A stretch of 64,000 nt of DNA from Mya arenaria. Taxonomy: Eukaryota > Mollusca > Bivalvia > Myida > Myidae. Location: NCBI RefSeq assembly GCF_026914265.1, contig NC_069136.1, positions 48,840,381 through 48,904,380 of the forward strand. Direction: 5' to 3'. The notes beneath the pieces are model-generated. The model was not told the origin of the DNA and made no database searches. It was given only the letters and a program-made list of their open reading frames with translations. The position numbers and the translations under genes were made by a program. Positions 38,401 through 47,325 of this stretch are shown here, piece by piece. How positions within the stretch are numbered: position 1 is the stretch's first letter; every line of letters starts with the position of its first letter.

Positions 38401-41065
38401 AAATGTGTTGTATACTCTTTATGAAAGTAAACAAAGTAAATCTTACACAATATTGATTAGTTTAAATAAAATAAGATTTTAATGAATGACTTGTTTATCA
38501 AGTCCTTCGCGTTAATTACAGAAGTTTGAGAGTCGGCATCGTGTGTGATGATAAGCCCTTGTCTAAAGATGAACTAGAGAGACTATTTGCTACTTTACCG
38601 TTAACAGAAGTGCTGCGTAAGGATACAGACGTCGGAACAAAGGACACAGCTTCTTCTTGGGAGGTTCGCTTTTTATCACATTTTGTTGCATTTAAATTCA
38701 ATTTAAATGATCTTCCTCGATAATTTACGTCACTTTTTATTTGTTTTAAATGTATGCACGTGGTAGGGTTGAATGACTCCTAAAAGGTAAAGTTTATTTT
38801 TACCACCTGTTATGTTTGTGAAAATGATACCTCTTACACAAATATCACATTTAACATCTGATTTAAAACTTCGTTTCTTTAAACGTTTGAAATTTTAAGA
38901 AAATAAATAAAATGTTAACTTATAAATAATGTTTTCTTTTTTCCAGAAGGTTTTAAGTTTGATGGACAAATACAAGATTGCATTGTCCGGTATTGGACTT
39001 GGTCTTTTAATTGCTCTTTGTGGTATGGTAGTGAGCATCTGTATTTTGTGCGGGTAAGAATACTATAATTCGATTTTGTCACGTAGCAGAGTTACTATAG
39101 AATGTGACGTAATACGTTATATTTAAGATATAATTAAGATTTAATTAAATGGATATGTGTCTACATACTGTATGTTTAGTAATGTAGGGCATATTTGATT
39201 GTCATTTGAATATGAAGATGGTTGACAGCCGACCTGGTACAAATGTACAAAATGGTCATGTTAATTACAAAAACGTGTATTCCTGTGGTTGTAAAGCTGT
39301 CATAGGTAGACAACAAATTAGTACAAATTAGTATAAAAGAGATGACTTGGGATGTGAAAACAGAGTGCGTTTAGGCACGGCAAGGAGACCGGCCTTGGGT
39401 CCTTAATGGACGGCAGTTAGGATGTGGGATTACCTTAAATGTCATGCTGTATTATATACTGATTATTATACTTAGAAAGAACGTTGAACAATAAAGACTT
39501 AGAACACTTGAACAGTTGTTGGTTGGTTACTGGAGGAACTATCACGAAAGTCAAGTGAGCGTTGGCGTTACGTGACAATTTTAAACGGACAAATACCTAC
39601 AAAGACCAGGGGCAGTATTCATAAATGTTCTTAAGTCATTTCCTAACTTAGGTAAATTTCTTAAAATTTTCAAAGTCAAATGAAAATAAATGTATATGTG
39701 TTTTTAACATTAAAATATGTTGTTTTTTTCAATAAGGTCAATAGAAATAATGTAATTCTAATCTTATTTTTTATGACTAAAGAGATAATACAATTAGGAA
39801 AGTGACTTAAGTTAAGAAATGACTTTAGAAGTTATATGAATACCGCCCCTGAGCTGTTAGTTTAAAAAAACATTTTTGCCCTCCTAATGGCAGGCAGTTA
39901 GTCATTTCGCATTGAATGTCTATGAAATTTAAGGTTACGACCCACATCCCTTCCGAGTAGTAGATTTTTTGGTATTGTTATTGACGGATTTTAAATGTTA
40001 TTATAGGAGTTGATGGGTTATAGTATCCAGTAAAAAATGTTTGCGTCTTCCATTAGTTAAATGCATAATATAGAGTTATTCATTTGGGCTGTGCAAATTT
40101 AATAGAAAGCTGCTAACAGGCCAATTAACGTGGTAACCAATAGATTTATAATAATTATAACATGGCCATTTTCTTTGCAACTTTCAAGCATTTTTATTAA
40201 TCATTGTAATATAAGAAATATGTTTTGAAAGATGTCCACGACTGTGGTCATTCTGGTGAACTTGACCTTTCAGCTGTTGATAGGGGTGTACAATATGAAT
40301 CTATAGACCATGACCAAAATCAAAATAAATAAGGGTCATCTGAAGGACATGACCAACCTCCCTACCAAATCTGGGGACCATATACCTAATCGTATTCAAG
40401 AAATCAATTGGGCAAGTTGCTTGTGTCAAGATCACCTCGTCTGTGACCTTTAACCTACTGACTTCAAAGTCAATAGGGGTTCATTTGCTGGTCATGACCA
40501 ACCTCCGTACCAAGGGCTAGTTGTAGAGCTGATTACTCAAGTTATCAATCGGACAAGATTTTGTCTACCGACCGACGGACCGAACGACACGTGCAAACAA
40601 AAACAACTGAAATTATGATGTATACTTGTACCTCACTGTTACCTAGATTAAGCTCAGTTTGACTTGTTCTGAATCAAAAGTAGGCATGTCCTTAAACGGT
40701 GCATATCTTTCAAATTGTTCATTATTATTTGTTCTAGATGTTTCGACGGAAAAAATAAAGTTATCGAGAAGGAACCAGTAGAACTTCCTGATGAAATTAA
40801 TTCAAAACAGCACAAACGAAAATATAGCAAACTCAACAGAGCGTCTAATGATGCATGCGACAGAAACAGAACTTCACAGAAACAATTGCGACATCGGGAA
40901 GAGCTGCAAGAATTACGTCATGTACCACGTGATAAGGATGACGTCATGTATATGCAAAGACCTGTTGCTGCTATCAGTGATGATCCGAAATATAGCAATA
41001 AGTCATCAAGTTCAAGAGAGAGACAGCATTGTATAGAATATACCAATCCCTTGTTTAAATACTAA
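11380..41065 (+). CDS. Giant EGF-repeat single-pass membrane protein (gene A), 16 exons
   Basis: Exons: 11380-11427, 12926-13044, 13923-14034, 14482-14633, 15441-15580, 15840-15996, 17003-17174, 17478-17620, 22456-22603, 23451-23632, 26601-26701, 27255-33239, 34896-35028, 38522-38663, 38947-39053, 40738-41065. All introns are GT-AG, phases match, and 8,169 nt give an open frame of 2,722 residues. Residues 1-16 (MLGTLLIVIVCLAKPV) look like a signal peptide. Residues 17-490 form an N-terminal region that weakly recalls the Notch-ligand N-terminal domain and the start of a DSL domain (TGEFLTLSLE; FCKPGTYGEKC). Residues 500-2487 hold about 52 EGF modules, 45 near-identical. Exons 13-14 encode a juxtamembrane region, exon 15 a membrane span (about 2588-2612), and exon 16 a basic tail ending NPLFKY, with an NPxF endocytosis-like motif. 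A cell-surface adhesion or Notch-type signalling role is inferred. Least sure: exon 1 and the exon 3 donor. Confidence 0.85.
11847..12236 (+). mobile_element. MITE with TTAA ends, family M3 copy in gene A intron 1
   Basis: Starts TTAAAATGACACTCTTATTC and ends with the inverse GGGAGTAAGAGTGCATCTTTAA-type end (inverted match CACTCTTA next to TTAAA). Related copies occur inverted at 41572-41948 and 58257-58632, and as partial forward copies at 44445-44665 and 61127-61348. They share 'GAAAATATTAATTACTGATA' and 'GATTGGTGAATGCTAAAAGA'. Confidence 0.75.
13362..13616. mobile_element. MITE with GCCCCAATTTCTCGAAACTT ends, intron 2
   Basis: The left end GCCCCAATTTCTCGAAACTT is mirrored by AAGTTTCGAGAAATTGGGGC at the right end (20-bp perfect inverted repeat), 255 bp in total. 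A degenerate relative lies at 33796-34028 and its duplicate at 49445-49676. Confidence 0.8.
14745..14936. mobile_element. Possible small inverted-repeat element, intron 4
   Basis: ATATTTCACCG at the left is mirrored by CGGTGAAATAT at the right, 192 bp apart overall. Short arms only; no second copy seen. Confidence 0.35.
16490..16995 (+). repeat. 27-bp minisatellite abutting the exon 7 splice acceptor
   Basis: About 18 units of a 27-bp repeat (ATGATATGTATTGTGTTTTA plus TAATATA). As 27 is divisible by three it yields an artefactual open frame (9-residue period). The last, altered unit runs into ATGATAAGTTTGGTGTG and the TGTTTTCAG acceptor of exon 7 at 17003. Confidence 0.9.
17590..19262 (+). 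repeat. 37-bp minisatellite seeded on the exon 8 splice donor, intron 8
   Basis: About 45 units of 37 bp with core CACCCTGTCATATTCCCCAA followed by GGTATAGGGCCGGTAAT. The end of exon 8 plus its donor (17592-17626, ...CACCCTGTCACATTCCCCAA then G|gtatag) is itself a recognisable first unit. Early units are diverged; the middle (about 18340-18600) is almost perfect. Confidence 0.92.
19375..20422. mobile_element. Non-autonomous TIR element (pogo/Tc1-like), intron 8
   Basis: The left end TAAAACTGCG, then a 'gttcgaac' motif, is mirrored by the right end CGCAGTTTTA preceded by 'CTCGAGCGAT'. TTCGA-rich ends and TA borders suit pogo-type DNA transposons. No transposase frame is visible in its 1,048 bp. 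A tRNA-like SINE head lies inside. Confidence 0.55.
19795..19870 (+). mobile_element. tRNA-Asp-like SINE head
   Basis: Contains an A-box-like TGGTCTAGTGGTAACTCACT, anticodon loop CTGTCAG (GTC, Asp) and B box GGTTCGATTCC, with GTGGCGG and CCGCCGC ends that could pair. The geometry between the B box and the 3' acceptor strand is too short for a true tRNA, so I call it a SINE or tRNA-like relic. Confidence 0.5.
20767..21131. mobile_element. MITE with TTAA ends, family M2 copy 2, intron 8
   Basis: TTAAAGCTGCACTCTCACAG at the left, mirrored by CTGTGAGAATGCAGCTTTAA at the right. Same family as 1376-1723. Confidence 0.75.
21259..21593. mobile_element. MITE, family M1 copy 2, intron 8
   Basis: CATTCGGAACTCCTCGGCC is mirrored by GGCCGAGGAGCTCCGAATG. 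Flanked by the 9-bp direct repeat TGATAAATT (21250-21258 and 21594-21602). Confidence 0.85.
22377..22419. repeat. Tandem pair of a 16-bp perfect palindrome before exon 9
   Basis: ATGCGATTAATCGCAT occurs at 22377-22392 and again at 22404-22419, with ACTTGGACTAG between. It lies 37-79 bp upstream of the exon 9 acceptor, in the usual branch-point zone. Confidence 0.85.
23908..24950 (+). repeat. 54-bp minisatellite, intron 10
   Basis: About 19 units of 54 bp ('CATGTCTTACATAATGCTTA', 'CCCATAACCAAAGAGCCATC'). Because 54 is a multiple of three and the unit lacks stops in one frame, long open frames appear. They are broken by a small deletion near 24333 and a TAA near 24759, and no splice sites join them to gene A. 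I read it as non-coding. Confidence 0.9.
25691..26030. mobile_element. MITE, family M1 copy 3, intron 10
   Basis: Ends CATTTGATACTCTTCGGCC (mutated) and GGCCAAGGAGTTCCGAATG. Flanked by the 9-bp direct repeat TGTTGAGGG (25682-25690 and 26031-26039). Confidence 0.85.
27255..33239 (+). CDS. Gene A exon 12: 5,985-nt exon carrying nearly all EGF modules
   Basis: Acceptor atcacag|AACACC and donor TACG|gtaatg. The exon opens with an EGF module (six cysteines around CDHGVC...CTCHTGYAGRKC), then a second that fuses into the canonical array. It ends with five diverged EGF modules (from about 32651: HNNGSCLDDM, VDVCQSSPC, INECAHHPC, QCNGNVCLHGG, IDECLALPC). The last module is cut by the intron after FWCLEYG, losing its final cysteines. 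Canonical modules are of the calcium-binding type (DTDEC...). An intronless exon this long is consistent with growth by unequal exchange. Confidence 0.92.
27521..32650 (+). repeat. 45 x 114-bp coding tandem array (38-residue cbEGF unit)
   Basis: From the first AACACAGACG (27521) to the matching GACACAGACG (32651) is 5,130 bases, exactly 45 units of 114, with no length change. Units vary mainly at D/N before TDEC, at I/M/N in C(I/M/N)DG, and at scattered single residues (for example CELNPC, CEFNPC, NPCERNG, CTPGYSG). Each unit has C-x-S-x-P-C, C-x4-T-C, C-x-D-x4-Y-x-C and C-x-x-G-x-S-G-x-x-C motifs plus NDT/NNT, NGT and NYT sequons. Confidence 0.95.
33796..34028. mobile_element. Degenerate MITE, 'TTTCTCGAAACTTC' family, intron 12
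   Basis: The left end contains TTATTTCTCGAAACTTCTTT and the right end the decayed inverse (GTTTCAAGAAAATTGAG). Related to 13362-13616. A duplicate is in copy B at 49445-49676. Confidence 0.55.
34451..34629. mobile_element. pogo-like MITE, intron 12
   Basis: A 179-bp element including TA borders. Left CAGTCTAACCCCGTTGGCTC, right the inverse GAGCCAACGAGGTTCGACTG, bounded by TA on both sides. CAGTCGAACC-type ends and TA duplications suit pogo/Tigger-type MITEs. Also in copy B (54294-54462), so it predates the duplication. Confidence 0.75.
35160..38155 (+). repeat. 47-bp minisatellite, ~63 units, intron 13 (copy A only)
   Basis: Period 47 bp, core TTTTGGGAGGACGTCTAAGT. The 5' part is built of 'TAAGTATGTTGATAAAAGG' units. 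The 3' part (from about 37300) is dominated by 'TACGGATGTTGTTAAAACG' and 'AGTTTATTTGGGAGG' variants, with higher-order groupings. Copy B has only about two units here (about 54985-55075). Confidence 0.93.
39077..39577. mobile_element. Solo-LTR-like insertion, intron 15 (copy A only)
   Basis: About 500 bp starting TGTCACGTAG and ending TTACGTGACA, flanked by ATTT or ATTTT (39073-39077 and 39078-39082). Copy B has the empty site, a single CGATTTTAAACGG (about 56262). TG...CA ends, a 4-5-bp duplication and an internal AATAAA (about 39490) suit a solo LTR of a Ty3-like retrotransposon. A DNA-type MITE is the alternative. Confidence 0.7.
39608..39850. mobile_element. MITE with GGGGC(A/G)GTATTCAT ends, intron 15
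   Basis: The left end GGGGCAGTATTCATAAATG is mirrored by ATGAATACCGCCCCTG at the right. Also present in copy B at 56289-56537. Confidence 0.65.
40210..40600 (+). repeat. Dispersed repeat, 'gaccatgacc / ccgaccgacggaccg' type, intron 15
   Basis: Contains GACCATGACCAAAAT, TGACCAACCTCC twice, and the CCGACCGACGGACCGAACGA run near its 3' end, a style common in bivalve dispersed repeats. The copy B version is at about 56893-57285. Confidence 0.5.
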
Positions 41066-41371
41066 ACAAATGTCGGGTAAAATAATTGACGCCAGACTGA
41101 CAGTAGTATTGTATCGCTAACATGTAATCAAACATTGACTAACGTTACATACTTTAATATATGTTGTTAGCTTCGTTTGCATCATGTGTAATAGTGCCTT
41201 ATATACTTCTAGTTTATCATACCAGGTATAAACTTGACAATGCTTATACAATTATTCGATAATTCGAAGTGGTAGATTCTAATGCTTTTAAGCATAAAAT
41301 ATTATCCATTTAAAACAAAAATAATCATTGTACGCATGCATCCGTTTACATACCTAGCTATTTGTGTTATT

Positions 41372-41377
41372 AATAAA
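41372..41377 (+). terminator. Candidate poly(A) signal, gene A
   Basis: AATAAA about 310 bp after the stop codon; also present in copy B (about 58057). No cDNA evidence, and other signals are possible. Confidence 0.35.
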
Positions 41378-41571
41378 CAGATTAACTGCATGTTAATTGC
41401 AAGAAATGCTCAAACACGAAAAAAGTTTTTTAATCGCTTTTTGTCTCAGTATTATATTACAAGCCTTTCAATTGTATCCGAAACCAATTACAAAAAAGAA
41501 ATTGATGTCTGTTCTGTATCGAAGGATTGTTTTCTACTGAAATGTTATGATATGTTGTATATGCCTAACGT

Positions 41572-41948
41572 TTAAAGATACAATCTTACTCCCAAATAAG
41601 ATGTACCACAATTGATTCAATTGTTTTAATTTACTGAAAAAGATATATACATATCGTAAACAATGGTTCTTATGAAGGATACCGCGTTTAATTTGAATAA
41701 AAGGTGCAGAAAACAAATTATTTCTACCTTATGATTTAGTAGTTGATCACAGTTAATCTTTAAGGACACACAAGTCATTTAATATTTGTGCGTTTTCAGC
41801 TATTAAATACATGGTTACAATCGTCTTATCAGTAATTAATATTTTCTATAAATGCATTATTTAGTAAGTTGTTTAAAGTTTATCAATCAAAATAGATGTT
41901 TGTTATACACATGTATGTATTGATTTTAGATAAGAGTGTAACTTGAAT
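41572..41948 (-). mobile_element. MITE family M3, inverted copy downstream of gene A
   Basis: Reverse-orientation relative of 11847-12236: begins TTAAAGATACAATCTTACTC and ends near TAAGAGTGTAACTTGAA. Confidence 0.65.
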
Positions 41949-42577
41949 TATTTTATTTAATATACTCATGGCATAAACCCCTGATTTGTAACAAGACTTA
42001 TTTCCATTTATTTTCATAAAAAATCAAGAATAAATTCAGGTTTGTTTGTGTATTTAACCATATTTTATACATGCTTTTATTATCATTTCCTTTTATGTTA
42101 ATTTTCATCAGGTCACTTAATCCGAATTTGACTTGTTATTAATGAATGTTCCTTTTCTAATTTACGAAAATCAATTTCGATATAAAATAATGGCACGGAT
42201 ATAAACTATAATACCAACATTTATCTAATAGATATATTATGCTTCCGAAACGTAACCGTTACAAAACGTTTCATGTATTTTTTTGTACCGAATGGGTGTT
42301 ATGTATATAAGGACGGTGGCCTTAATTCTGATAAGCCAAACAGTTGACTCAAATCATGCCATGTTAAGTAATATTTGACGTGGCAAACGTAGCAAAGTCA
42401 TCGAGGTACATATCGATTTGTTAAGGATCTAGTTATTATTACCAGTGATCACAACAACAAAATTGCTTATATAAGCACGTTCTAGATTAATTTCCAATCC
42501 TTTCTCCAAGGCTAAGATAAAGTACGCTTCAGCCCTTTAAAGAAACGGTACGTACGTACATGTAATGTAAACAAATA

Positions 42578-42807
42578 TTAAAGGGACTCGTCCATGTTAC
42601 AGAGGGTCAGACAATTATTCAAGAATGCGTCAGGAAATGTTCCATTTTGCCGAAAAGCGTTAGTAAAGCTTTTGACTTTAGACTTGAATTCATAACCCAA
42701 AATGGTATCTGTCAGTTGAAAGTTGGTATTTATTCGTATAAGACAGTCAAACAACTCAAATTGGAAAACAATGTTGCCTACATAAACAAATGAGCCATTT
42801 CCTTTAA
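42578..42807. mobile_element. Probable MITE upstream of FAS1 gene A
   Basis: Starts TTAAAGGGACTCGTCCATG and ends near CATTTCCTTTAA. The inverted match is short. A small minus-strand frame here (79 codons) is also in copy B, but has no domain. Confidence 0.4.
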
Positions 42808-42962
42808 AAAGTCCCACACTGATATGAACTTAAGCCGAAGATCACTCGCACTTATATGAATACACGTGAACAGCCTTGAACCCACATTCCAGTGCTGTCT
42901 TGACATCGGTCGGTTCAACAGTATTGTTATCTTCATGTCCTAGATAGGTTATGTCTGCGAAC

Positions 42963-43314
42963 TTAAAGAGACTCGCTCACGCGTTTTATGTGCAGAAATT
43001 GAACAATAATAATTGAGTGTTAAATGTGAGTAAATGCTTGTTTCAGTGATTAAACACTGTATACCGTTAAAAACCAGATCGTATTTGTTAAAAAGGTGTT
43101 TAAAATGTCACAGAAAATGCTATATTTTGCAGAAAAGTGTTTGAAACGCTATTTTAGACTGTTTTATTTTTTTTTACCTTGGATTTACAAAAGACTCTTA
43201 ACACAATAATCTGCTATTTGCTGTTTAGTGTAAAATATGTAAAATGGCTTAGTTTCATCAAAGTTTTAAAAAAAACTCGATGCAAACATAAAGCACGTGA
43301 ACGTGTCCCTTTAA
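42963..43314. mobile_element. MITE with TTAA ends, FAS1 promoter region, copy A
   Basis: TTAAAGAGACTCGCTCACG is mirrored by CGTGAACGTGTCCCTTTAA. It ends about 165 bp upstream of the FAS1 TATA box and is retained in copy B (59646-59996). Confidence 0.65.
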
Positions 43315-43477
43315 GGAATGCTACATACAAAGATAGCTCCATGCACTTCAGTAATTATATAATTTTTCGAAGAGGTCATAACGTTATGCCAATGTTAATA
43401 AATACCTGTGCCGCGTGAGTACCAATGATTCTCCAAATTCACATGTGCACAAACGTGTTGCCAGCACAACGATATGG

Positions 43478-43484
43478 TATAAAA
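43478..43484 (+). promoter_or_regulatory. TATA box, FAS1 gene A
   Basis: TATAAAA in GGTATAAAACGC, 84 bp upstream of the third base before the ATG. A start near 43508-43515 would give a short leader of about 55 bases. Identical in copy B. Confidence 0.7.
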
Positions 43485-43567
43485 CGCTGGTCACTTTACT
43501 ATGAAACCAGTGTGCCAAGTAGGTTTTGAAGTTCACGGATATCCCATCTTAAACTAACATACACAAA

Positions 43568-46474
43568 ATGATAGCGCGGTTGATTCTAGTCGGCCTTGCA
43601 GCATGTGTGTACGGGGAGACGATACCGGAACTTGCGACAAGACTCGGTGCCACAGAGTTGGTAAAACTAGTTACAGATGCAGGACTTGCAGGGACGCTTT
43701 CCGGTGCAGGTATTAGAAGTTGTTTTTATCTAATGCATACAAAATTGCATTTAAAGGAATCGCTAATGCATGCCATACTATTTCCACTCAATAACTTAAC
43801 TATATTTGTGAAGTATGTATCAAAATTTGAATTGACATATGAGTTGGAACAATGCGAAATTTATTGCAATGTTAGCTCACATGAACCAGTTTACAGGGGC
43901 GGATCCAGAATCCGACGTTAAAGGGGGCGTACCTAAGGGGCGTAAAATTTTGACTTGCGAGCCTCCCTCAGAACTGAAATATATTTTGTTTAATGTGTTG
44001 GAAAGGGGCTTTGGGGTAATCCCCCATAAAATAATTAACGATTTTTTGTCCGATATGGTGCATTTTGGTCGAAAACATGGACGCTCCCCCCCCCCGTAAT
44101 GGATGCGCTAGTGGTTTAATGTTAAATCGTCTTCCACTTATCCAGGCCCTTTCACGGTATTCGGACCAACCAACGCTGCGTTCTCCAAACTCCCTAAGAA
44201 CATCCTGGAGCGTCTCATGCGTGACAAGAAGCTGTTGGCGGATGTTCTCAAGTATCACGTGGTCTCAGGCAATGTCTACTCCTCCCAGCTCAGCAACGAA
44301 CTGACCGCGCCTAGCCTGTTGACGATGAATGGGAAGGCATTGGATATCCGCTTTAACATCTATAACAACGGACAGGTGGTGCTTTTTTATTGGTTGCCAA
44401 GTTAATTCTGTACCTTTGGTCATTCGTGTTTTATTTTTGCCGTTTTAAAGTGATACTGTTATTCAAAATCAATACAGACACATGTATAATAAAAAACAAT
44501 AGGACTGATATATCTTCAATTACCTACTGAAAATGCTTTCATGGAAAATATTAATTACTGATAACAAGATTGTAACCATGTATTTAATAGCGGAAAGCGC
44601 AAAAATATTAAATGATTGGTGAATGCTAAAAGATTTACCGTGGTCTACTTTAGCCTTCATTTGCAATAAATGACATGCATATATTTACATATGTTAAACT
44701 AATTCAGCTGATCACTGCCGATGGGAGCCCAGTTGTGTTGCCTAACCAGAACGCCTCTAACGGAGTGATCCACGTCGTCGACCGTGTCATGTTCCCAATT
44801 CCGTTCGAAGACATCCCCACGGAGGTCACCAAACAAAGTGCTCGCTTCTCTACCCTTCTTACAGGTGAGTAGAAAGGGTATAATGAGTCTGATATTTCTT
44901 TTGAGAAGTGAGTTGTTTGGATATAATATATTGTATCAGGAGCGGATCCAGGGGCTGTATTTACTAACTTCTTCAGTCTGAGTTTGACACTCGGGCTCAG
45001 AAAACTTGAATTCTTGTTTCAAAATGTCTGTTACATTGTATGTAACTAATTTCGGCCAAAGGTGTGTGCCTGATTGTGGGATAGAGTATTTGTAACAGAT
45101 ACACCACCTTTGACCATATTGTCTCCTGTAATGACAATTTTACTACATAATTAAAATTTAGCTTTTTTGAGTCTGAGTAACAAGCTCTTACTCAGAACGT
45201 ATGTGAATACAGGGCCTGGATTTGGCGTCAGAAGTGCAAAATTATAGGTGCGCAACTATGGACATGCCTCCGTTAGAATCGAACTGTGGTATAAATGGAG
45301 GATAGAAGGATTTGGGTGGGGCTATGTTAAGTCTAATATGATTCTGGTGTATTATTCTGGTTCTATTCTTTTTTCTCCGATATTGACATGCAACGGATCA
45401 CTTGGATACTTGTAACATGTGCAACAGTTTCATTCTTACATAGGTCAGATAACCCGCTGGTGTATTTTTCCACACTTTAAAAAAATCAGACTGTCGTTCA
45501 TTGTTAATCTTTTGTTATGCATAACTAGCAGTTTAAACTACGGGTCTCAAAGTCTGATAAAATATTTTTTGTAACTCTTTAATTCGCAAAGTGTTTAGTG
45601 GTACATATACTTGCTGTAAAATATGATGTATGGATAATTAATGATTTGACCGTGGAAAAAGGTAACACGAACATAAATCTGGAACTAAACATAGTATTTT
45701 TGTATTTGTACACTACCTTTCAATAGGTTCGTTTGTACGTATTTACAGCTGTTAAGGCAGCAAACCTAGTAAGCACACTGGCTGGAGGCCCCTTCACACT
45801 CTTTGCTCCAACAAACGCCGCTTTTGCCAAGATACCAGCTGACGTATTGAACAAACTGTTGGCTAACGTAACGGCACTCACTGACGTTTTGACATACCAC
45901 GTTGTCAGTGGCACGTACTGGAGCGCCAGTCTGTCCAATGGGATGATGCCCAAAACGGTCGAAGGAAAGGCTGTCAACATTAAAATTGATGGAGGTAAGT
46001 GATATCAACCTAAGAACAATACGCAGAGTTTACCAATATACGGAGCTCATTCCTGGTGGTTCTATTGCTTAAACCATATCAACAACTATGTGTCTTCATT
46101 GTTGTGAATGTAGATTCAAATTGCGATCAAACTGGATGAAATCATTATGATTTTATTAACTTGTTGTACCCAAACTGTATATAGCCACACCATGTGCTGA
46201 AATCTGTTAACAATTTATAGAATGACAACTGGTACCTGGTTAATTGTATATTTCAAATCTGAATTACTTTACTCTCATACATTTTTTACCTTTATTATTA
46301 TAAATTTGCTTAAAATACCGAACTATTCAAGTGTACTCATGATATTCCTTTCCAGGCAAGGTGATGGTGAATGACGCTACAGTAGAAGAAGCCGACCTCG
46401 CCGTCACAAATGGCGTCATCCACGTCATCGATACCGTCCTTCTCCCGCCCGCGTTTGACCCCAGCATTTACTAG
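43568..46474 (+). CDS. Secreted two-domain fasciclin (FAS1) protein, copy A
   Basis: Exons 43568-43709, 44146-44375, 44708-44864, 45749-45994, 46356-46474. All are GT-AG with matching phases (1, 0, 1, 1), total 894 nt, 297 residues. Residues 1-16 ([16 protein letters not shown]) are a signal peptide. FAS1 domain 1 spans about 18-153: [11 protein letters not shown] (H1 box), the YH motif in LKYHVVSG, and [11 protein letters not shown] (H2 box). Domain 2 spans about 165-292: [19 protein letters not shown] and [14 protein letters not shown]1 domains mediate cell-matrix and homophilic adhesion in TGFBI, periostin and fasciclin. There is no membrane span or GPI-like tail, so it is probably secreted. 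A TATA box and AATAAA flank it. It lies head-to-tail about 2.5 kb after gene A. Confidence 0.93.
43894..44114. mobile_element. MITE with CAGGGGCGGATCCA end, FAS1 intron 1, copy A
   Basis: CAGGGGCGGATCCAG at the left; the right end TGGATGCGCTAGTGG is its imperfect inverse, and there is a C8 run before it. Same element in copy B (60576-60796). A second fragment CAGGAGCGGATCCAGGGG lies in intron 3 (44938). Confidence 0.55.
44445..44665 (+). mobile_element. Partial MITE family M3, FAS1 intron 2, copy A
   Basis: Matches the first half of 11847-12236, including 'GAAAATATTAATTACTGATA' and 'GGTGAATGCTAAAAGATTTA', and stops just before exon 3. Confidence 0.65.
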
Positions 46475-46555
46475 TTTGCATTTACAAAATTATGATTAAT
46501 GACTATATTTTGTTTATATAATATTGTGTCGTTTTGTTTATAGTTTAAAATTCAA

Positions 46556-46561
46556 AATAAA
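46556..46561 (+). terminator. Poly(A) signal, FAS1 copy A
   Basis: AATAAA 82 bp after the stop codon, conserved at 63232 in copy B. Confidence 0.65.
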
Positions 46562-46727
46562 TTGAAAAACACTCGAAATTGACTTCTCTTTAGAAAATAA
46601 AATAATAAGGAACGTTTGTTATAATTCATTGAGAGAGAGTAGCGTCGTGAAAATTGCTGTTTTTGAGTTTAAGTTTCTGCTTCAATTTCCAACATTGGTT
46701 CCTAGTTGCATTATATAAGGATTATAA

Positions 46728-46875
46728 GTATCTTCCATGGCCGAGAGTGTAAGATAGGTTCATTCCGACCCGAGCGTAGGGTGTTTTGCGGAAATAAGGT
46801 TTACCGAGTTTCCGGAAAACGACCTGCGCGAGAGTTGGGATGCACCTATCTTACACGAGCGGCTATGGTAGATGC
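46728..46875. repeat. Fold-back element downstream of FAS1 copy A
   Basis: The left arm with CCATGGCCG and GTGTAAGATAGGTTCAT pairs with the right arm TGCACCTATCTTACAC and CGGCTATGG. The inner hairpin is TTTTGCGGAAA / TTTCCGGAAAA. Also in copy B at about 63405-63553. Confidence 0.65.
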
Positions 46876-47325
46876 CTTTTCTCCCACCTCAGTTAAACAA
46901 AATTAAGTAAAAATGTAATTTTACTGGAACTCTTTTGTGCGTAGTAAAAATAAGTGCATACGGATATGTGATAATTCGTGGTTGTCATGGACATGCGCGC
47001 AGTGATTCAGATTGAAATGTTTATAGTCAAATCGGTCTTTAAATAGTTCTTAGGTGAGTGAAGCATTATTTCTTGAAAGGTGTGTGGAAATTGTTTTATG
47101 GTGACATTTGAAGCGAGAAATAATTAATTGGCATGCTAAATATTGCCACAAGACAAGGTTTCCTTGCTGCTACAGACGACAGTCTTCAACAAGGGAGGTA
47201 ATGACAATGTGATGACCATTAAAAAGGAGTTCCATACGGGTATTTTATCTTCACACGTGGGCAAGATAAGAATTTCTAGCATGGTTAAATTATTGGATCT
47301 ACTTATCTGAGGTGGGAGAATAGTA
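46876..47325. mobile_element. Possible TIR element between the two duplicated blocks
   Basis: TTCTCCCACCTCAG at about 46878 is mirrored by CTGAGGTGGGAGAA at about 47309, enclosing about 450 bp of non-coding sequence. It abuts the fold-back, so both may be parts of one larger element. Confidence 0.4.

Noticed and set aside
41282-41575. 97-codon frame kept in copy B (57967-58260)
   Set aside because: Falls in the 3' flank of gene A and B, shows no domain, and identity follows simply from the recent duplication.
42578-42817. 79-codon minus-strand frame kept in copy B
   Set aside because: Coincides with a MITE-like element; conservation is explained by the duplication.
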